NCBI GenBank assembly: GCA_035512495.1 | Contig: DATKDW010000044.1 | Span: 1 to 50,122, forward strand | Direction of reading: 5' to 3' | DNA from: Acidimicrobiales bacterium | Lineage (GTDB): Bacteria; Actinomycetota; Acidimicrobiia; Acidimicrobiales; CADCSY01 | DNA: 50,122 bases | Shown here: piece after piece, positions 23,598 to 32,341 of the stretch | Layout of the letters: each line of letters opens with the position of its first letter | How positions within the stretch are numbered: the first letter of the stretch is position 1 | Program-made: the position numbers and the translations under genes | The notes under the pieces: generated by a model | What the model was told of the DNA's origin: nothing | Seen by the model: the letters and a program-made list of their open reading frames with translations, nothing else | Databases searched by the model: none

Positions 23598-23990
23598 ATG
23601 CCACACCGACTCGCCTTCCTCACCAGTGTGAACCGCCTGCTCGACTGGCAGGACGAGGAGTTGACCGAGGCCACCCTGCAGGTTCTTGTGAACGCCCCGG
23701 ATCTCGAGGGGGCGGCTGAGCGGGCAGGGCTGTTCGACCCCGGCCAGCGCTTCGACCCCGCCCTGGCCCGTGAGGCGGTCGTCGCCCTGCCCCCGTCGCT
23801 GTCGGCGGGGCTTCTCGCCACGGTGATCAGTGCACTCGAACGGCGACTGGCCGTGGTGGTGCAGTGGAAGCAGGCGTCAGGGTTCGAGCTGCAGCTGTGG
23901 GAGTCGGTCGACGACGAGGTGGGCGCAGTCGGCGTGCTGGTGCTCAGCCCCCGGGGGCAGGACATGGTGCCCGGCGCAGGGACGGCCTGA
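23598..23990 (+). CDS. Small conserved hypothetical protein
   Basis: This 130-residue soluble protein is not recognised. It is helical at the N-terminus (RLAFLTSVNRLLDWQDEELTEATLQVL), with a central Pro/Leu-rich segment (VVALPPSLSAGLLATVISALERRL) and a C-terminal acidic part with beta character. ATG 23598 is 6 nt after TACCGT (23586-23591), which supports a real leaderless gene. It diverges from the hydrolase-cyclase gene and converges with sbcC. No function is proposed. Confidence 0.55.
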   Translation: MPHRLAFLTSVNRLLDWQDEELTEATLQVLVNAPDLEGAAERAGLFDPGQRFDPALAREAVVALPPSLSAGLLATVISALERRLAVVVQWKQASGFELQLWESVDDEVGAVGVLVLSPRGQDMVPGAGTA

Positions 23991-24011
23991 CGCTCACCGG
24001 CCGTCGGCTCT

Positions 24012-26291
24012 TCACACCCCCGACAGCACCCGGGCCGTGGCCCGGCGGCCGGGGAGCTTGATCACCTCGATGGCGCTCGGGAGCTGCTCTTTGATCTCGG
24101 CGTCGTGGGTGACCACCAGCACCTGCCGGAACCGGCCTCGAAGCCGCTCGAGGGCGAGGAGCATGCGCTCCTTGCGGTCGCTGTCGAGCGGGCCGAACAC
24201 CTCGTCGAGCACCAGCAGCCCAACGGCCCCGCCCGACTGGAACCGCACGTGCTCACTGATGGCCACGCGCAGGGCGAGGTTGGCCAGGTCGGTCTCGGAG
24301 CCGGAGAAGCGGTCGATGCCGTGCAGGATGCCGGCGTCGCGGATCTGCAGCTCGTAGGTCTCGGGGTCGACCTCGAGGCGGTCGTACTCGTTGTCGGTGA
24401 GCTCGGCGAAGAGGTCGGCGGCATGGGCGGCGAGACGGGGCCCAACGGTCTGGACCACCTGGTTGCGGAAGTCAGACAGGAGGTCGGCGAGGCGGCCGAT
24501 GTGGCGGCTGGTATCGGCCAGGTCGGCGATGGAGCGGTGCTGCTCACGACCGGCCTCGAGGGTGGTGGCAGCGGTCTCGGCTGCCCCTCGGGCCTGCACG
24601 GCCCCGATGCGGGCGGCGTTGGCAGCGTCGTCGGCGGCCCGGCTGCGGGCACGCTCGTCGTCGCGCGCGGTTCGGGCGGCGGCGAGGTCGTCGGGGGCGA
24701 AGCTGAGGGAGGTCACCTTGTCGAGCAGGACCTGACGGCGCTCGGTGGACTCCACCACCCGGAGGCGCGCCACCTCCAGCTGCTCCTCCACCGCCGCCCG
24801 CCGCTCCAGGCGACCGGCCAGCCGCTGCGACTCCGCCGCCGCGGCCTGGCAGACGGCCAGCTCGGTGGCCAGCGCCACCAGCTCGCCCTCCTCGGGCTCC
24901 CGGCCGGCAGCGGCGATGGCCTCGGCCACCCGCTCGAGGGCGGCGGCACGCCGTTCGGCCGCCACGTCGTAGGCCGATCGGGCCGCCTGGGCCTCCTTCA
25001 GCGCCGTCTCGGCACCGGCGAGCGCCAGCTCGGCGTCGGCCGCCGCGGCCCGGGCGGCGGACAGCGCCGCACGCTGGTCGGCGACGCTCGTCTCGGCGAC
25101 CGCGACCTCCTGGGCACGGTGGGCTTGGGCCTGCTCGAACGACTCGCCCAGCTCCTGGCCGCACACCGGACAGTCGCCCTCACCGGCCAGCTGGGCGGTG
25201 CGCTCGGCGGCCTCAGAGGCGCGTACGAGACCGGCCTCGGCGCCGGCCAGTCGTGCGGCGGCCTCGGCCACCGTCTCGGCTGCGGTGCGCGCCGAGTCGC
25301 GGGCGGCGGCGACGGGCGCGTCGTCGGGGGTCGGCGGCTCGACGAGCTCGGGGATGCGCTGGAGGGCGACCTCGGCCTCGGCCACGGCCCGCAGCAGCCC
25401 GAGTCGCTCATCCAATTCGGGCAGCCGCTCGACGGCGGGGGCCAGCTCGGCCAGGCGGTCGGCGGCCTCGGCCAGGTCGGCCAGCTCGGTGGTGAGGCTT
25501 GTCACCCGCTCCTCGGCGGTGTCGAGCGCATCCCGCACGCCGCGGCCGTCGGCCACCAGCTCCTCGTGGAGCCGGCGAAGGTCGTCGACCTGCTCGAAGC
25601 GGGCCTCGGCCACCTCTAGGGCGGTGCGTCCCTCGGCGGCGGTGCCCTCGGCCACGGTGGCGGCCCCCTCGGCCTCGTCGGCGCGGGCCTGGGCGGCGGC
25701 GAGCGCTGCCTGCAGCGCCTCCACGTCGGGCAGGCGGGCCTGGAGGCGCTCGTGGTCGGCACGGGCGTTGCGGGCGTCGGCCCGGGCCGCCTCCCTCGCT
25801 TTGTCGAGCGGGGTGATGCCGAGCAAGCGCAGCACCAGGTCGCGCCGCTTCTGCGGGGTCTGCCCGGAGAACGCAGCCACCTGCTTCTGCTCGGCGAAGA
25901 CCGAGGCGCGGAAGGCGGTGTCGTCCATGCCGATGACCGACTGCACGTAGGTGGCGACGTCGCGGGCTCCCTCGGCCACCTGCTGGCCGTTCCAGTGGGC
26001 CTCGGCCTTGACGGTGTGGTTGATCCCGGAGATGGTGCGGCGCACCACGTAGAGGTGGCCCTCGTGCTCGAACTCGACCTCGGCCAGCGCCTCGCCACCC
26101 ACGCCGGTGGTGCGCACCTCGTCGAGCGACGTGCGCGACCGGCCATACAAGCTGAAGCGGATGGCCTCGACGAGCGCCGACTTTCCGGCCCCGTTCGCGC
26201 CGTAGATGCCGACGAGGCCGGCGGGGATCTCGAGGTCGAGCTCGTCGGCGTAGACGCGGTAGTTGCGCAGCCGGATGCGGGTGAGCCTCAC
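24012..26291 (-). CDS. sbcC: SbcC/Rad50-type SMC-like ATPase
   Basis: A 759-residue Rad50-type protein, shorter than E. coli SbcC (over 1000) and nearer archaeal Rad50. The N-terminal Walker A is GANGAGKSAL at 31-40. Long coiled coils flank the zinc hook C374-P-V-C377. The C-terminal half has the ABC signature FSGSETDLANLALRVAI, Walker B LLVLDEVFGPLDSD and the switch His in VVTHDAE. With the Mre11 partner it would tether and process DNA ends in an ATP-driven way. Start GTG 26291 lies 4 nt after the sbcD stop; upstream extension would run into sbcD. Last gene of the nurA-herA-sbcD-sbcC operon. Confidence 0.93.
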   Translation of the reverse strand: MRLTRIRLRNYRVYADELDLEIPAGLVGIYGANGAGKSALVEAIRFSLYGRSRTSLDEVRTTGVGGEALAEVEFEHEGHLYVVRRTISGINHTVKAEAHWNGQQVAEGARDVATYVQSVIGMDDTAFRASVFAEQKQVAAFSGQTPQKRRDLVLRLLGITPLDKAREAARADARNARADHERLQARLPDVEALQAALAAAQARADEAEGAATVAEGTAAEGRTALEVAEARFEQVDDLRRLHEELVADGRGVRDALDTAEERVTSLTTELADLAEAADRLAELAPAVERLPELDERLGLLRAVAEAEVALQRIPELVEPPTPDDAPVAAARDSARTAAETVAEAAARLAGAEAGLVRASEAAERTAQLAGEGDCPVCGQELGESFEQAQAHRAQEVAVAETSVADQRAALSAARAAAADAELALAGAETALKEAQAARSAYDVAAERRAAALERVAEAIAAAGREPEEGELVALATELAVCQAAAAESQRLAGRLERRAAVEEQLEVARLRVVESTERRQVLLDKVTSLSFAPDDLAAARTARDDERARSRAADDAANAARIGAVQARGAAETAATTLEAGREQHRSIADLADTSRHIGRLADLLSDFRNQVVQTVGPRLAAHAADLFAELTDNEYDRLEVDPETYELQIRDAGILHGIDRFSGSETDLANLALRVAISEHVRFQSGGAVGLLVLDEVFGPLDSDRKERMLLALERLRGRFRQVLVVTHDAEIKEQLPSAIEVIKLPGRRATARVLSGV

Positions 26292-26295
26292 TGCC

Positions 26296-27414
26296 TCACC
26301 CGGCGTCCTCGACGGCCCGGCCCAGGTAGTCGTGGCCGAGGGTGGTGATGCGCTGGCGGTCGTAGCCGATGAGGTCCTGGCCCTGGAGGTAGCGGTCCCA
26401 GTGGGCACCCATGGCGTCCATGTCGGGCAGCTCCACGCTCATGGCGGCATCGGCGAACCTGGGCTCGAGCTTCAGGTGGAGGGCGCCGCCGGCAGCGTCG
26501 CGCACGGCCTCGAGGTCGAGGAGGCGATAGGCCTCCGGGTCGATGCCCTCGATGTAGAGGCGGGCCACGGCCCCCTCGGGCACGGCTGCGGCGCGCTCCA
26601 TGACCCGCTCGGCCACCTCGGCGGGCGAGAGGCCGAGGGCCTCCACCGTGGGCATGGTCACGAGGGGGCGCTGGCCCTCGAGGGGAACGTGGCGACAGGT
26701 GCCCGCCACGGTGTCGAGCACCACGATGCCCTTGGCCCGATCGGGGTCGTCGGCGAAGCTGAACGTGTCGGTGGAGCCGGCGTACCACATGGCCTCGGCC
26801 ACCTTGGTGTGGAAGTGGTAGTGGCCGAGCAGCACCAGGTCGGAGCGGATCAGCCCGGCGTCGACTTCGATCTCGTTGATGTCGCTGTAGCGGGGCTCCA
26901 CCTGGGTGACCCGCGGGTGGGTGAGCAGCAGGTTGGGCTGATCGAGGCTGCGCCGCTGGTCGGCCTCGGCCAGGGCTTCGAGGGTGGCGTCGACGGTCAT
27001 CATCTGGGGAACGGCGTGCACCACCAGGTCGGCCACCTCGATGCGCTCGTAGGCCAGCCGGGTGGCGAAGTGGACCTCGGGGAAGGCGTCGGCGAGCGCC
27101 GAGTAGGGGCTGCCGGTGCCGGGCAGCCGAGGCGTGTCGTGGTTCCCGCTGATGGCGACGAGCGGGATGCCGTGCTCGCGCACCTTCAGCAGCGCCCGCT
27201 GGACGACGCGGAACGAGCGGTAGGTGGGGCGGGGGTGGTCGAACACGTCGCCCAGCCACACCATGAGGTCGGGCGACTGGGCGAGGGCGAGGTCGACCGC
27301 AGCGGTGAAGCTGTCCTCGAAGTCGCGCTCGCGCTGGTTCACGCCGGTGGCGGCGTCGGTGATGGCGAGGTACGAGCGCCCGAGGTGGGCGTCGCCGAGG
27401 GCGGTGACCTTCAT
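26296..27414 (-). CDS. sbcD: SbcD/Mre11-type metallophosphoesterase nuclease
   Basis: A 372-residue nuclease with the calcineurin-like phosphoesterase motifs in order: DAH (D8, H10), GDVFD (55-59), GNHD (90-93), LLTHP and GHYHFH. These bind two Mn ions and cut DNA ends or hairpins. The cap and Rad50-binding C-terminal region spans about 250-372. ATG 27414 has GGGAGG 6 nt upstream; the longer upstream frame lies in herA and is not used. It sits 16 nt after herA and 4 nt before sbcC, so Mre11 and Rad50 subunits are co-expressed. Confidence 0.92.
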   Translation of the reverse strand: MKVTALGDAHLGRSYLAITDAATGVNQRERDFEDSFTAAVDLALAQSPDLMVWLGDVFDHPRPTYRSFRVVQRALLKVREHGIPLVAISGNHDTPRLPGTGSPYSALADAFPEVHFATRLAYERIEVADLVVHAVPQMMTVDATLEALAEADQRRSLDQPNLLLTHPRVTQVEPRYSDINEIEVDAGLIRSDLVLLGHYHFHTKVAEAMWYAGSTDTFSFADDPDRAKGIVVLDTVAGTCRHVPLEGQRPLVTMPTVEALGLSPAEVAERVMERAAAVPEGAVARLYIEGIDPEAYRLLDLEAVRDAAGGALHLKLEPRFADAAMSVELPDMDAMGAHWDRYLQGQDLIGYDRQRITTLGHDYLGRAVEDAG

Positions 27415-27430
27415 GGGATGCCTCCCGTGC

Positions 27431-29020
27431 TCAGTCGACCAGGGCGCTGATGTGTGGCGGCGCCGTGGGCGAGGGGGCGGGCGGAGGGTCGGTGGCAGCC
27501 ACCAGGTGCGACCACAGGTGGATGGTGGCCGGTACGGCGAAGGGGGCCTCGAGGTTGATGATGAGGCACTCGCCCGGCATGAGCGTCTGGATCTCGGGGC
27601 CGAGGGCGCTGATGTCCTGCTTGGACGAGCCCCGGAGGATGGTGCGGTCCTTCTCGTCGGCCAGGCCGAGGACGAAGAAGGTGTTGAACTGGCTGAGCAG
27701 CTCGTCGTCGAGCAGCTTGGGCTGCTGTGTGATGGCGCACAGCCCCACCTTGAACTTGCGGCCCTCGCGCGCCACCCGGGGGAAGACGTTGGACTCCCGG
27801 TCGGTGTTGCGCGACAACACTCGCTGGGCCTCCTCGAGCACGATGGCCACCACGGGGAGGCGCTCGTGGACCTCGGGGTCATCGAGGTAGGCCCCCGACC
27901 AGCGCTCCATCACCTTGCGGGTGAGGAAGCTGGCCACCAGCACCTCCTCGGTGGACCCGAGGCCGCTGACGTCGATGAGCACCACCTTGCCGTCCTCGAG
28001 GTCGCGGACCACGGCGGCGCCGACGGACACGCCGGGGTCGGCGGCGATGCACGACAGGTCGACGATGCGCCGGGCCCGGCGGTGCACCACCTGGAGGGTG
28101 TTGAGGGCCACCCGGCCGTTGAGCTCGACGTCGCGGAAGCCGGGCAGGTCGTCGAGGTGGGTGAAGGCCAGCAGCCACGACAGGCCGTCGCCGCCGTAGT
28201 GGCGCTCGAGCTCGAAGAGAGCCTCCTCCTGCGGCCTGGACCACTCGTAGGCGGTGCGCAGGTCGTCGACGGTGAGCTCGGCCAGGCTGACCTGGAGGCT
28301 GGTGGTGTTGGGCAGGCGCCGGGCGGCGTAGGTGCGGAGGCGTTCGGCGGCCCACGGGTGGCGGGGCAGCTCGCGGCGGTACTCGCCGTGGGGGTCGACC
28401 AGCAGGAGCCCGTAGCGACCCGATGCCCGCAGCACGCCGCCGGCCAGCACCCGCATGAGGTTGGACTTGCCCATGCCGGTCGTGGCGAAGATGCCCACGT
28501 GGGTGGCCAGGCTGGCCCCGGGGATGCCGACCTCGAAGTCGACCACGGTCTCGCCGCTGCGCAGCCGGCCGACGGGCAGGTCGCCCATGCGGGTTCGGAG
28601 GAACTCGAAGTCGGAGGGCTCGGGGGCGACCACCCGGCTGAACTGGGTGGGAAGGCTCTTCGGCTTGCGGAACTCCTGGGTGCCGTCGTCGGCCTTGGGG
28701 GTGAGGTAGCCGAGGCAGCGGCATTCGGCCCGGCGGTAGGTGCGGCGCGCCTGTTCGTGGACGGGGTGGGCGCCGGGCTCGCCACGGGCGTCGTCGGCCA
28801 GGAGCGTGCCCGCCACCCGCTCGGCCCAGCCCGGCTCTCGGTGCTCGGTGCCGTAGGTGACGTCGACCACCCGGAACAGGTAGCGCCGACCGGTGCCCTC
28901 ATCGATGGCGACCAACAGCTCGCCGAGGAAGAGGTCCTCGTCGGGGGCGGCTCGGAACTCGCCCTCGAGGACGTTCTTGCCGAAGAGCCGGCCCCGGGTG
29001 TGGCTGGTGGGGTCGGTCAC
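27431..29020 (-). CDS. herA: HerA-type hexameric DNA translocase/helicase ATPase
   Basis: A 529-residue HerA/FtsK-superfamily motor. The N-terminal beta-barrel (HAS-barrel-like) is followed by Walker A ATTGMGKSNLMRVL (Lys185) and the LLLVDPHGEYR segment. Walker B reads VVAIVLEEAQRVLS, and sensor/arginine-finger regions follow (GLCAITQQPKLLDDELLSQF, FVLGLADEKDR). HerA forms a ring that with NurA unwinds and degrades DNA 5' to 3'. GTG 29020 overlaps the nurA stop in a GTGA, giving coupled expression of motor and nuclease. Phage-defence HerA pairs (for example with SIR2 or DUF4297) differ in partner. Confidence 0.9.
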   Translation of the reverse strand: MTDPTSHTRGRLFGKNVLEGEFRAAPDEDLFLGELLVAIDEGTGRRYLFRVVDVTYGTEHREPGWAERVAGTLLADDARGEPGAHPVHEQARRTYRRAECRCLGYLTPKADDGTQEFRKPKSLPTQFSRVVAPEPSDFEFLRTRMGDLPVGRLRSGETVVDFEVGIPGASLATHVGIFATTGMGKSNLMRVLAGGVLRASGRYGLLLVDPHGEYRRELPRHPWAAERLRTYAARRLPNTTSLQVSLAELTVDDLRTAYEWSRPQEEALFELERHYGGDGLSWLLAFTHLDDLPGFRDVELNGRVALNTLQVVHRRARRIVDLSCIAADPGVSVGAAVVRDLEDGKVVLIDVSGLGSTEEVLVASFLTRKVMERWSGAYLDDPEVHERLPVVAIVLEEAQRVLSRNTDRESNVFPRVAREGRKFKVGLCAITQQPKLLDDELLSQFNTFFVLGLADEKDRTILRGSSKQDISALGPEIQTLMPGECLIINLEAPFAVPATIHLWSHLVAATDPPPAPSPTAPPHISALVD

Positions 29021-30012
29021 GAGCGCTCCATCAGGTCGTGGCGGTCGGCGAAGGCACGGCGCCGAACGTCGGTGGGTACGCCGGCGAGGTCGAACAGCGA
29101 GTCGAGCTCGTGGCGGACCTCGGCACGCAGCCATCCCGGGCAGGCGGCCAGCCCGTCGGCCACCGAGAGGGGGTAGGGATAGCCGGGGAAGGCGGCGTCG
29201 TCGGCCACCGCCGCTAGGGGGCCGAGCACGGCCTCGGGCTCGGCAGTGGCGGGCAGGTCGATGCGAAACGAGAAGGGGGCGTCGGGGTCGAGGCGGGCGG
29301 CCACGATGGTGACCCCGCCCACGTCGGCGCGGGTGCGCCCGACGGGCGCCCACCACATGGACCGCTCCCCGAACGAGGCCTCGGCCTCGCGCTCGAGGCG
29401 GCCGAGCAGGGGGGCGCCGCCGCTGGCGAGCGACGAGTGCTTGGTCACGCCCACAAGGGTGACGCCCCTCGCCGCCGCCTCGGCCAGGAGCTCGGCCAGG
29501 AACGTGGAAGGCATGCGCCAGTCGGGTTGGAGGTCGCCGTCGACGAGCACCAGGGCGCCCGGGGTGGCATCGGCAACGCACCGCTCGACGGCCTCCCACT
29601 CCCACCGGTCGCGCACCAAGTTGATGTCGACGCTGGTGGTCGGGTCCATCCCCACCACGTCGAGGGCCTCGACCGCTGCCGCCCGCTCCGCCTCGCCCCC
29701 GAGGAGCGTGGCCCGCAGCGTGCCGTCGTCCTCCAGGGTGCAGGCGCCATCGGCGTAGCGGACCCGGGCCGCCCGGGTGACGAGCAGCTGGAGGCAGCGG
29801 GCGTCGGCCACCACGGACTGGCCGCCGTCGACCGCCCAACACTCCACCGGGGCCTCGGTGCGGGCGAGGGGGCGCAGTGAGACCTGGTCGAAGAGCTCCA
29901 GGGCGGCACCGGGATGGGGGCGCGGCTCGGTGATTGTGGTGGCGGTGCCGGTGAGCAGGTCGGCCAGGCGCGCCGCGGCGCGCTCGAGCGTGGTGGAGGC
30001 GCCGCCGGTCAT
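29017..30012 (-). CDS. nurA: NurA-domain 5'-3' nuclease
   Basis: A 331-residue protein with the RNase-H-like NurA core. The acidic metal ligands are D62 in WAVDGGQS and D158/D160 in LVLVDGDLQ, and K191 is in VGVTKHSS. The C-terminal FPGYPYPLSVADG motif is typical of NurA. It should degrade 5' strands at double-strand breaks inside the HerA ring to make 3' overhangs for RecA. ATG 30012 is 6 nt after TACCAT (30024-30019), a leaderless start, and a palindrome lies just upstream. First gene of the four-gene end-resection operon. Confidence 0.85.
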   Translation of the reverse strand: MTGGASTTLERAAARLADLLTGTATTITEPRPHPGAALELFDQVSLRPLARTEAPVECWAVDGGQSVVADARCLQLLVTRAARVRYADGACTLEDDGTLRATLLGGEAERAAAVEALDVVGMDPTTSVDINLVRDRWEWEAVERCVADATPGALVLVDGDLQPDWRMPSTFLAELLAEAAARGVTLVGVTKHSSLASGGAPLLGRLEREAEASFGERSMWWAPVGRTRADVGGVTIVAARLDPDAPFSFRIDLPATAEPEAVLGPLAAVADDAAFPGYPYPLSVADGLAACPGWLRAEVRHELDSLFDLAGVPTDVRRRAFADRHDLMERS

Positions 30013-30018
30013 GCCCCC

Positions 30019-30048
30019 ATGGTACGGACTGGGGTGTGACGGTTACAC
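30019..30048 (-). promoter_or_regulatory. Leaderless promoter and palindromic operator of nurA-herA-sbcDC
   Basis: The -10 TACCAT (30024-30019) is 6 nt from ATG 30012. At 30034-30048 the minus strand reads GTGTAACCGTCACAC, a 15-bp imperfect palindrome of form GTGTnACnGTnACAC, ending about 10 nt upstream of the -10, where -35 and spacer would be. This position suits a repressor. It does not look like the actinobacterial LexA box (GAAC-N4-GTTC). Confidence 0.5.
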
Positions 30049-30083
30049 GGATGTGATTCGCGCCAGCGGCTAGCCGGTGGGAG

Positions 30084-30124
30084 CGGGCGGGCCAACCGGC
30101 GCGATGTCCCGCCAACCCCGCCCG
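30084..30124 (-). terminator. Possible terminator of the glycerol operon
   Basis: CGGGCGGG (30084-30091) pairs perfectly with CCCGCCCG (30117-30124) across a GC-rich loop. It lies just past the end of the SGNH hydrolase gene and before the nurA promoter. No T-run follows, so it is a hairpin with only positional support. Confidence 0.35.
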
Positions 30125-30134
30125 GCCGGCCTGC

Positions 30135-30899
30135 TCAGCGCCTGGCGACCGCCGGGATGCGCCGGGCCGGGTGGTCGAGGGCGTCCTCCACCGCGGCAAG
30201 CCACCGCTGCGCCATCAGTCGGGATCCGGCGGCGTTGGGGTGGGTGCCGTCGCGGGTGTGGCGCTTCGGTTCGAAGCGGTCGTGGTGGTCGACGAGGACC
30301 ACGAGGGAGCGGGGCGTCGAGGAGGTGGCCACCACTCTGGCGATGGCCCGGTTCAGGGCGGCGGTCTGGCGCTGGTAGCCGGCGCGGCCGATCAGCTGGG
30401 CCACGAGGATGGTGGCGTCGGGGCTGCCCACCTGGGCGGCCCTGATCGCGCCCTCGATGGCGCTCGCGGCACGGCCGATGCTGCGGCGCTGGTTGATGTC
30501 GTTGGTGCCGAGGTGGATGAGGACGATGTCGGGTCGGTGGCGGGCCGCCGCAGCAGCGAGGGTGTCCCCCACCTGATCGGCCCGCCAGCCCGACCACGAC
30601 TGGTGGTCGGCGTCGAAGCGGTAGCGGCGGTCCTCGCCGTTGCGGATGCCGTGGCGATCGCCGACGAAGTCGACGTGGTGGCCACGATCACCGAGGGCTC
30701 GCCACAGGTAGGGGCGGTAGGTGCCGTCGAGCGCCACCCCCTCGGTGATGGAGTCGCCCACGGCCATGATGCGCACGGGCTGGGAGCCAGGCGAGGCGCC
30801 GAACGCGGTGGAGGTGAGGGTGGTCCCGGTGAGCCCCGCGGCGAGCGCAGCCAGGGCGAGGGCCCAGCGCGACGTGGTGGCGGTGGTGAGGCGCCTCAT
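30135..30899 (-). CDS. Secreted SGNH/GDSL hydrolase
   Basis: A 254-residue esterase/lipase-like enzyme. An N-terminal signal peptide (RR near the start, hydrophobic core about 13-30, likely cut after AFGA) implies export. Block I is VGDSITEG with the nucleophile Ser, block III HLGTNDIN with the oxyanion Asn, and block V DGTHPNAAG with Asp and His of the triad. Its ATG at 30899 shares one base with the glpK stop (TGATG), so it is the last gene of the glycerol operon. It may release glycerol or acyl groups from external esters; that link is inferred from position. Confidence 0.88.
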   Translation of the reverse strand: MRRLTTATTSRWALALAALAAGLTGTTLTSTAFGASPGSQPVRIMAVGDSITEGVALDGTYRPYLWRALGDRGHHVDFVGDRHGIRNGEDRRYRFDADHQSWSGWRADQVGDTLAAAAARHRPDIVLIHLGTNDINQRRSIGRAASAIEGAIRAAQVGSPDATILVAQLIGRAGYQRQTAALNRAIARVVATSSTPRSLVVLVDHHDRFEPKRHTRDGTHPNAAGSRLMAQRWLAAVEDALDHPARRIPAVARR

Positions 30900-32341
30900 C
30901 AGAAGTCCAGCGCCGACAGCTCGGGGACCCAACCGCCGGCCCGGCGCCGTGCCTCTCGCCAGCGGTCGCGGTCGGTGGCACGCCCTGGCTCCACCGCCGC
31001 CCGCGGCTTCCAGGTCTCGGCGATGTCGTCCCAGCCGCCCCAGGTCCCCACCGCGAGGCCGGCGAGGAAGGCGGCGCCGAGGGTGGTGGCCTCGAGGACG
31101 GGCGACACCTCCACCGGTCGCTGGGTGGTGTCGGCGAGGGCCTGGATGAAGGTGGGGTTGGCGCTCATCCCACCGTCGACCCGGAGCGTGGGGATGCTGA
31201 GCCCGCCGTCGGCCTCGGCCGCCTCCACGAGGTCTGCCCCCCGGTGGGCGATGCCCTCGAGGACGGCGCGCACCACCTCGGCTCGTCCGCTGCCCCTGGT
31301 AACGCCCAGGAGGGTGCCCCGCGCGCCGTGGTCCCAGTCGGGGGTCCCGAGCCCCAGGAGGGCGGGGACGAACCAGACGCCATCGGCGCTCTCGCACGAT
31401 GACGCCACGTCGTGGGACTCGGCGGCGGTGTCGATGATGCCGAGGTCGTCACGGAGCCACTCGACGGCGGTGCCGGCCGAGAGCATGATCGCCTCCACGC
31501 CCCAGGTGATCTCGCCGCCGGCTCGCCAGGCGACGATCGGGAACGTCCCGCCGCCTCCCCGTGTCTCGAACGACGGCCGGTCGGGTCCGACGCAGAGGTC
31601 CAGCATCCCACCGGTGCCGAAGGTGATCTTGGCCATGCCGGGTCGCACGCAGCCCTGGCCGACGAGCGAGGCCTGCTGGTCGCCTGCGAGGCCGGCGATG
31701 GGGGGCGCGCCGGGCAGGGCGGTTGCCTCGCCCATGACCCCGGTGGAGTCGACGACCGTCGGGAGGGATGACTCGTCGATGCGGAGCGCCTCGAGGATGT
31801 GGGGTGCCCAGCCGGAGCCGTCGGCCCGCATGAGCCCGGTGACGGCCGCGTTGGAGAGGTCGGTGATGTGCAGCGAGCCTCCGGAGAGGTGCCAGGCGAT
31901 CCAGGAGTCGACGGTCCCGACGCACAGGTCGCGTGCCCGGTCGGGATCGGCCATGTCGAGCAGGAAGGCGGCCTTGGTGGCGCTGGCGTTGGGGGCGACG
32001 CGGATCCCCTGCTGTTGGAGCATGAGGCACGTGCCCGCGGTGCGCAGGTCCTGCCAACCCACACCCGGCCCGACCGGCTCGCCGGTGGCGCGGTCCCAGA
32101 CGATGGTGGACGCGCGCTGGGCGGCGATGCCGACCGCGGCCACCGGCCCCCCGGCCTCGAGAGCAGCCGTGGCCACCTCCAGGGCGCCGGCCGCCATGGC
32201 GGCGGCGTCGAACTCGACGAAGCCCGGCATGGGGGAGGAGGGGAGGACCTCCCGGTGGTGGACGGCCTCGACGGAGGCGTCGTCGCGCACCACCGCAGCG
32301 CGCACGCCGCTCGTGCCGACGTCGACGACGAGGATGCTCAT
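30899..32341 (-). CDS. glpK: Glycerol kinase-like FGGY family carbohydrate kinase
   Basis: A 480-residue FGGY kinase. The first phosphate-binding loop is LVVDVGTSGVRAAVV, the middle ATPase segment GLAGDQQASLVGQ, typical of glycerol kinases, and the adenosine loop VDGGMSANPTFIQALAD. It converts glycerol to glycerol-3-phosphate using ATP. The QRAS segment (IAAQRAST) is conserved in FGGY substrate sites. Placed with glpD, the specificity is best read as glycerol, though a related polyol is possible. The ATG at 32341 overlaps the upstream membrane-protein gene stop by 4 nt. Confidence 0.88.
   Translation of the reverse strand: MSILVVDVGTSGVRAAVVRDDASVEAVHHREVLPSSPMPGFVEFDAAAMAAGALEVATAALEAGGPVAAVGIAAQRASTIVWDRATGEPVGPGVGWQDLRTAGTCLMLQQQGIRVAPNASATKAAFLLDMADPDRARDLCVGTVDSWIAWHLSGGSLHITDLSNAAVTGLMRADGSGWAPHILEALRIDESSLPTVVDSTGVMGEATALPGAPPIAGLAGDQQASLVGQGCVRPGMAKITFGTGGMLDLCVGPDRPSFETRGGGGTFPIVAWRAGGEITWGVEAIMLSAGTAVEWLRDDLGIIDTAAESHDVASSCESADGVWFVPALLGLGTPDWDHGARGTLLGVTRGSGRAEVVRAVLEGIAHRGADLVEAAEADGGLSIPTLRVDGGMSANPTFIQALADTTQRPVEVSPVLEATTLGAAFLAGLAVGTWGGWDDIAETWKPRAAVEPGRATDRDRWREARRRAGGWVPELSALDF

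Noticed and set aside
27431-29020. HerA as part of a known phage-defence pair
   Set aside because: The partner is NurA followed by Mre11-Rad50, not SIR2 or DUF4297; repair is the simpler reading, although a defence role is not excluded.
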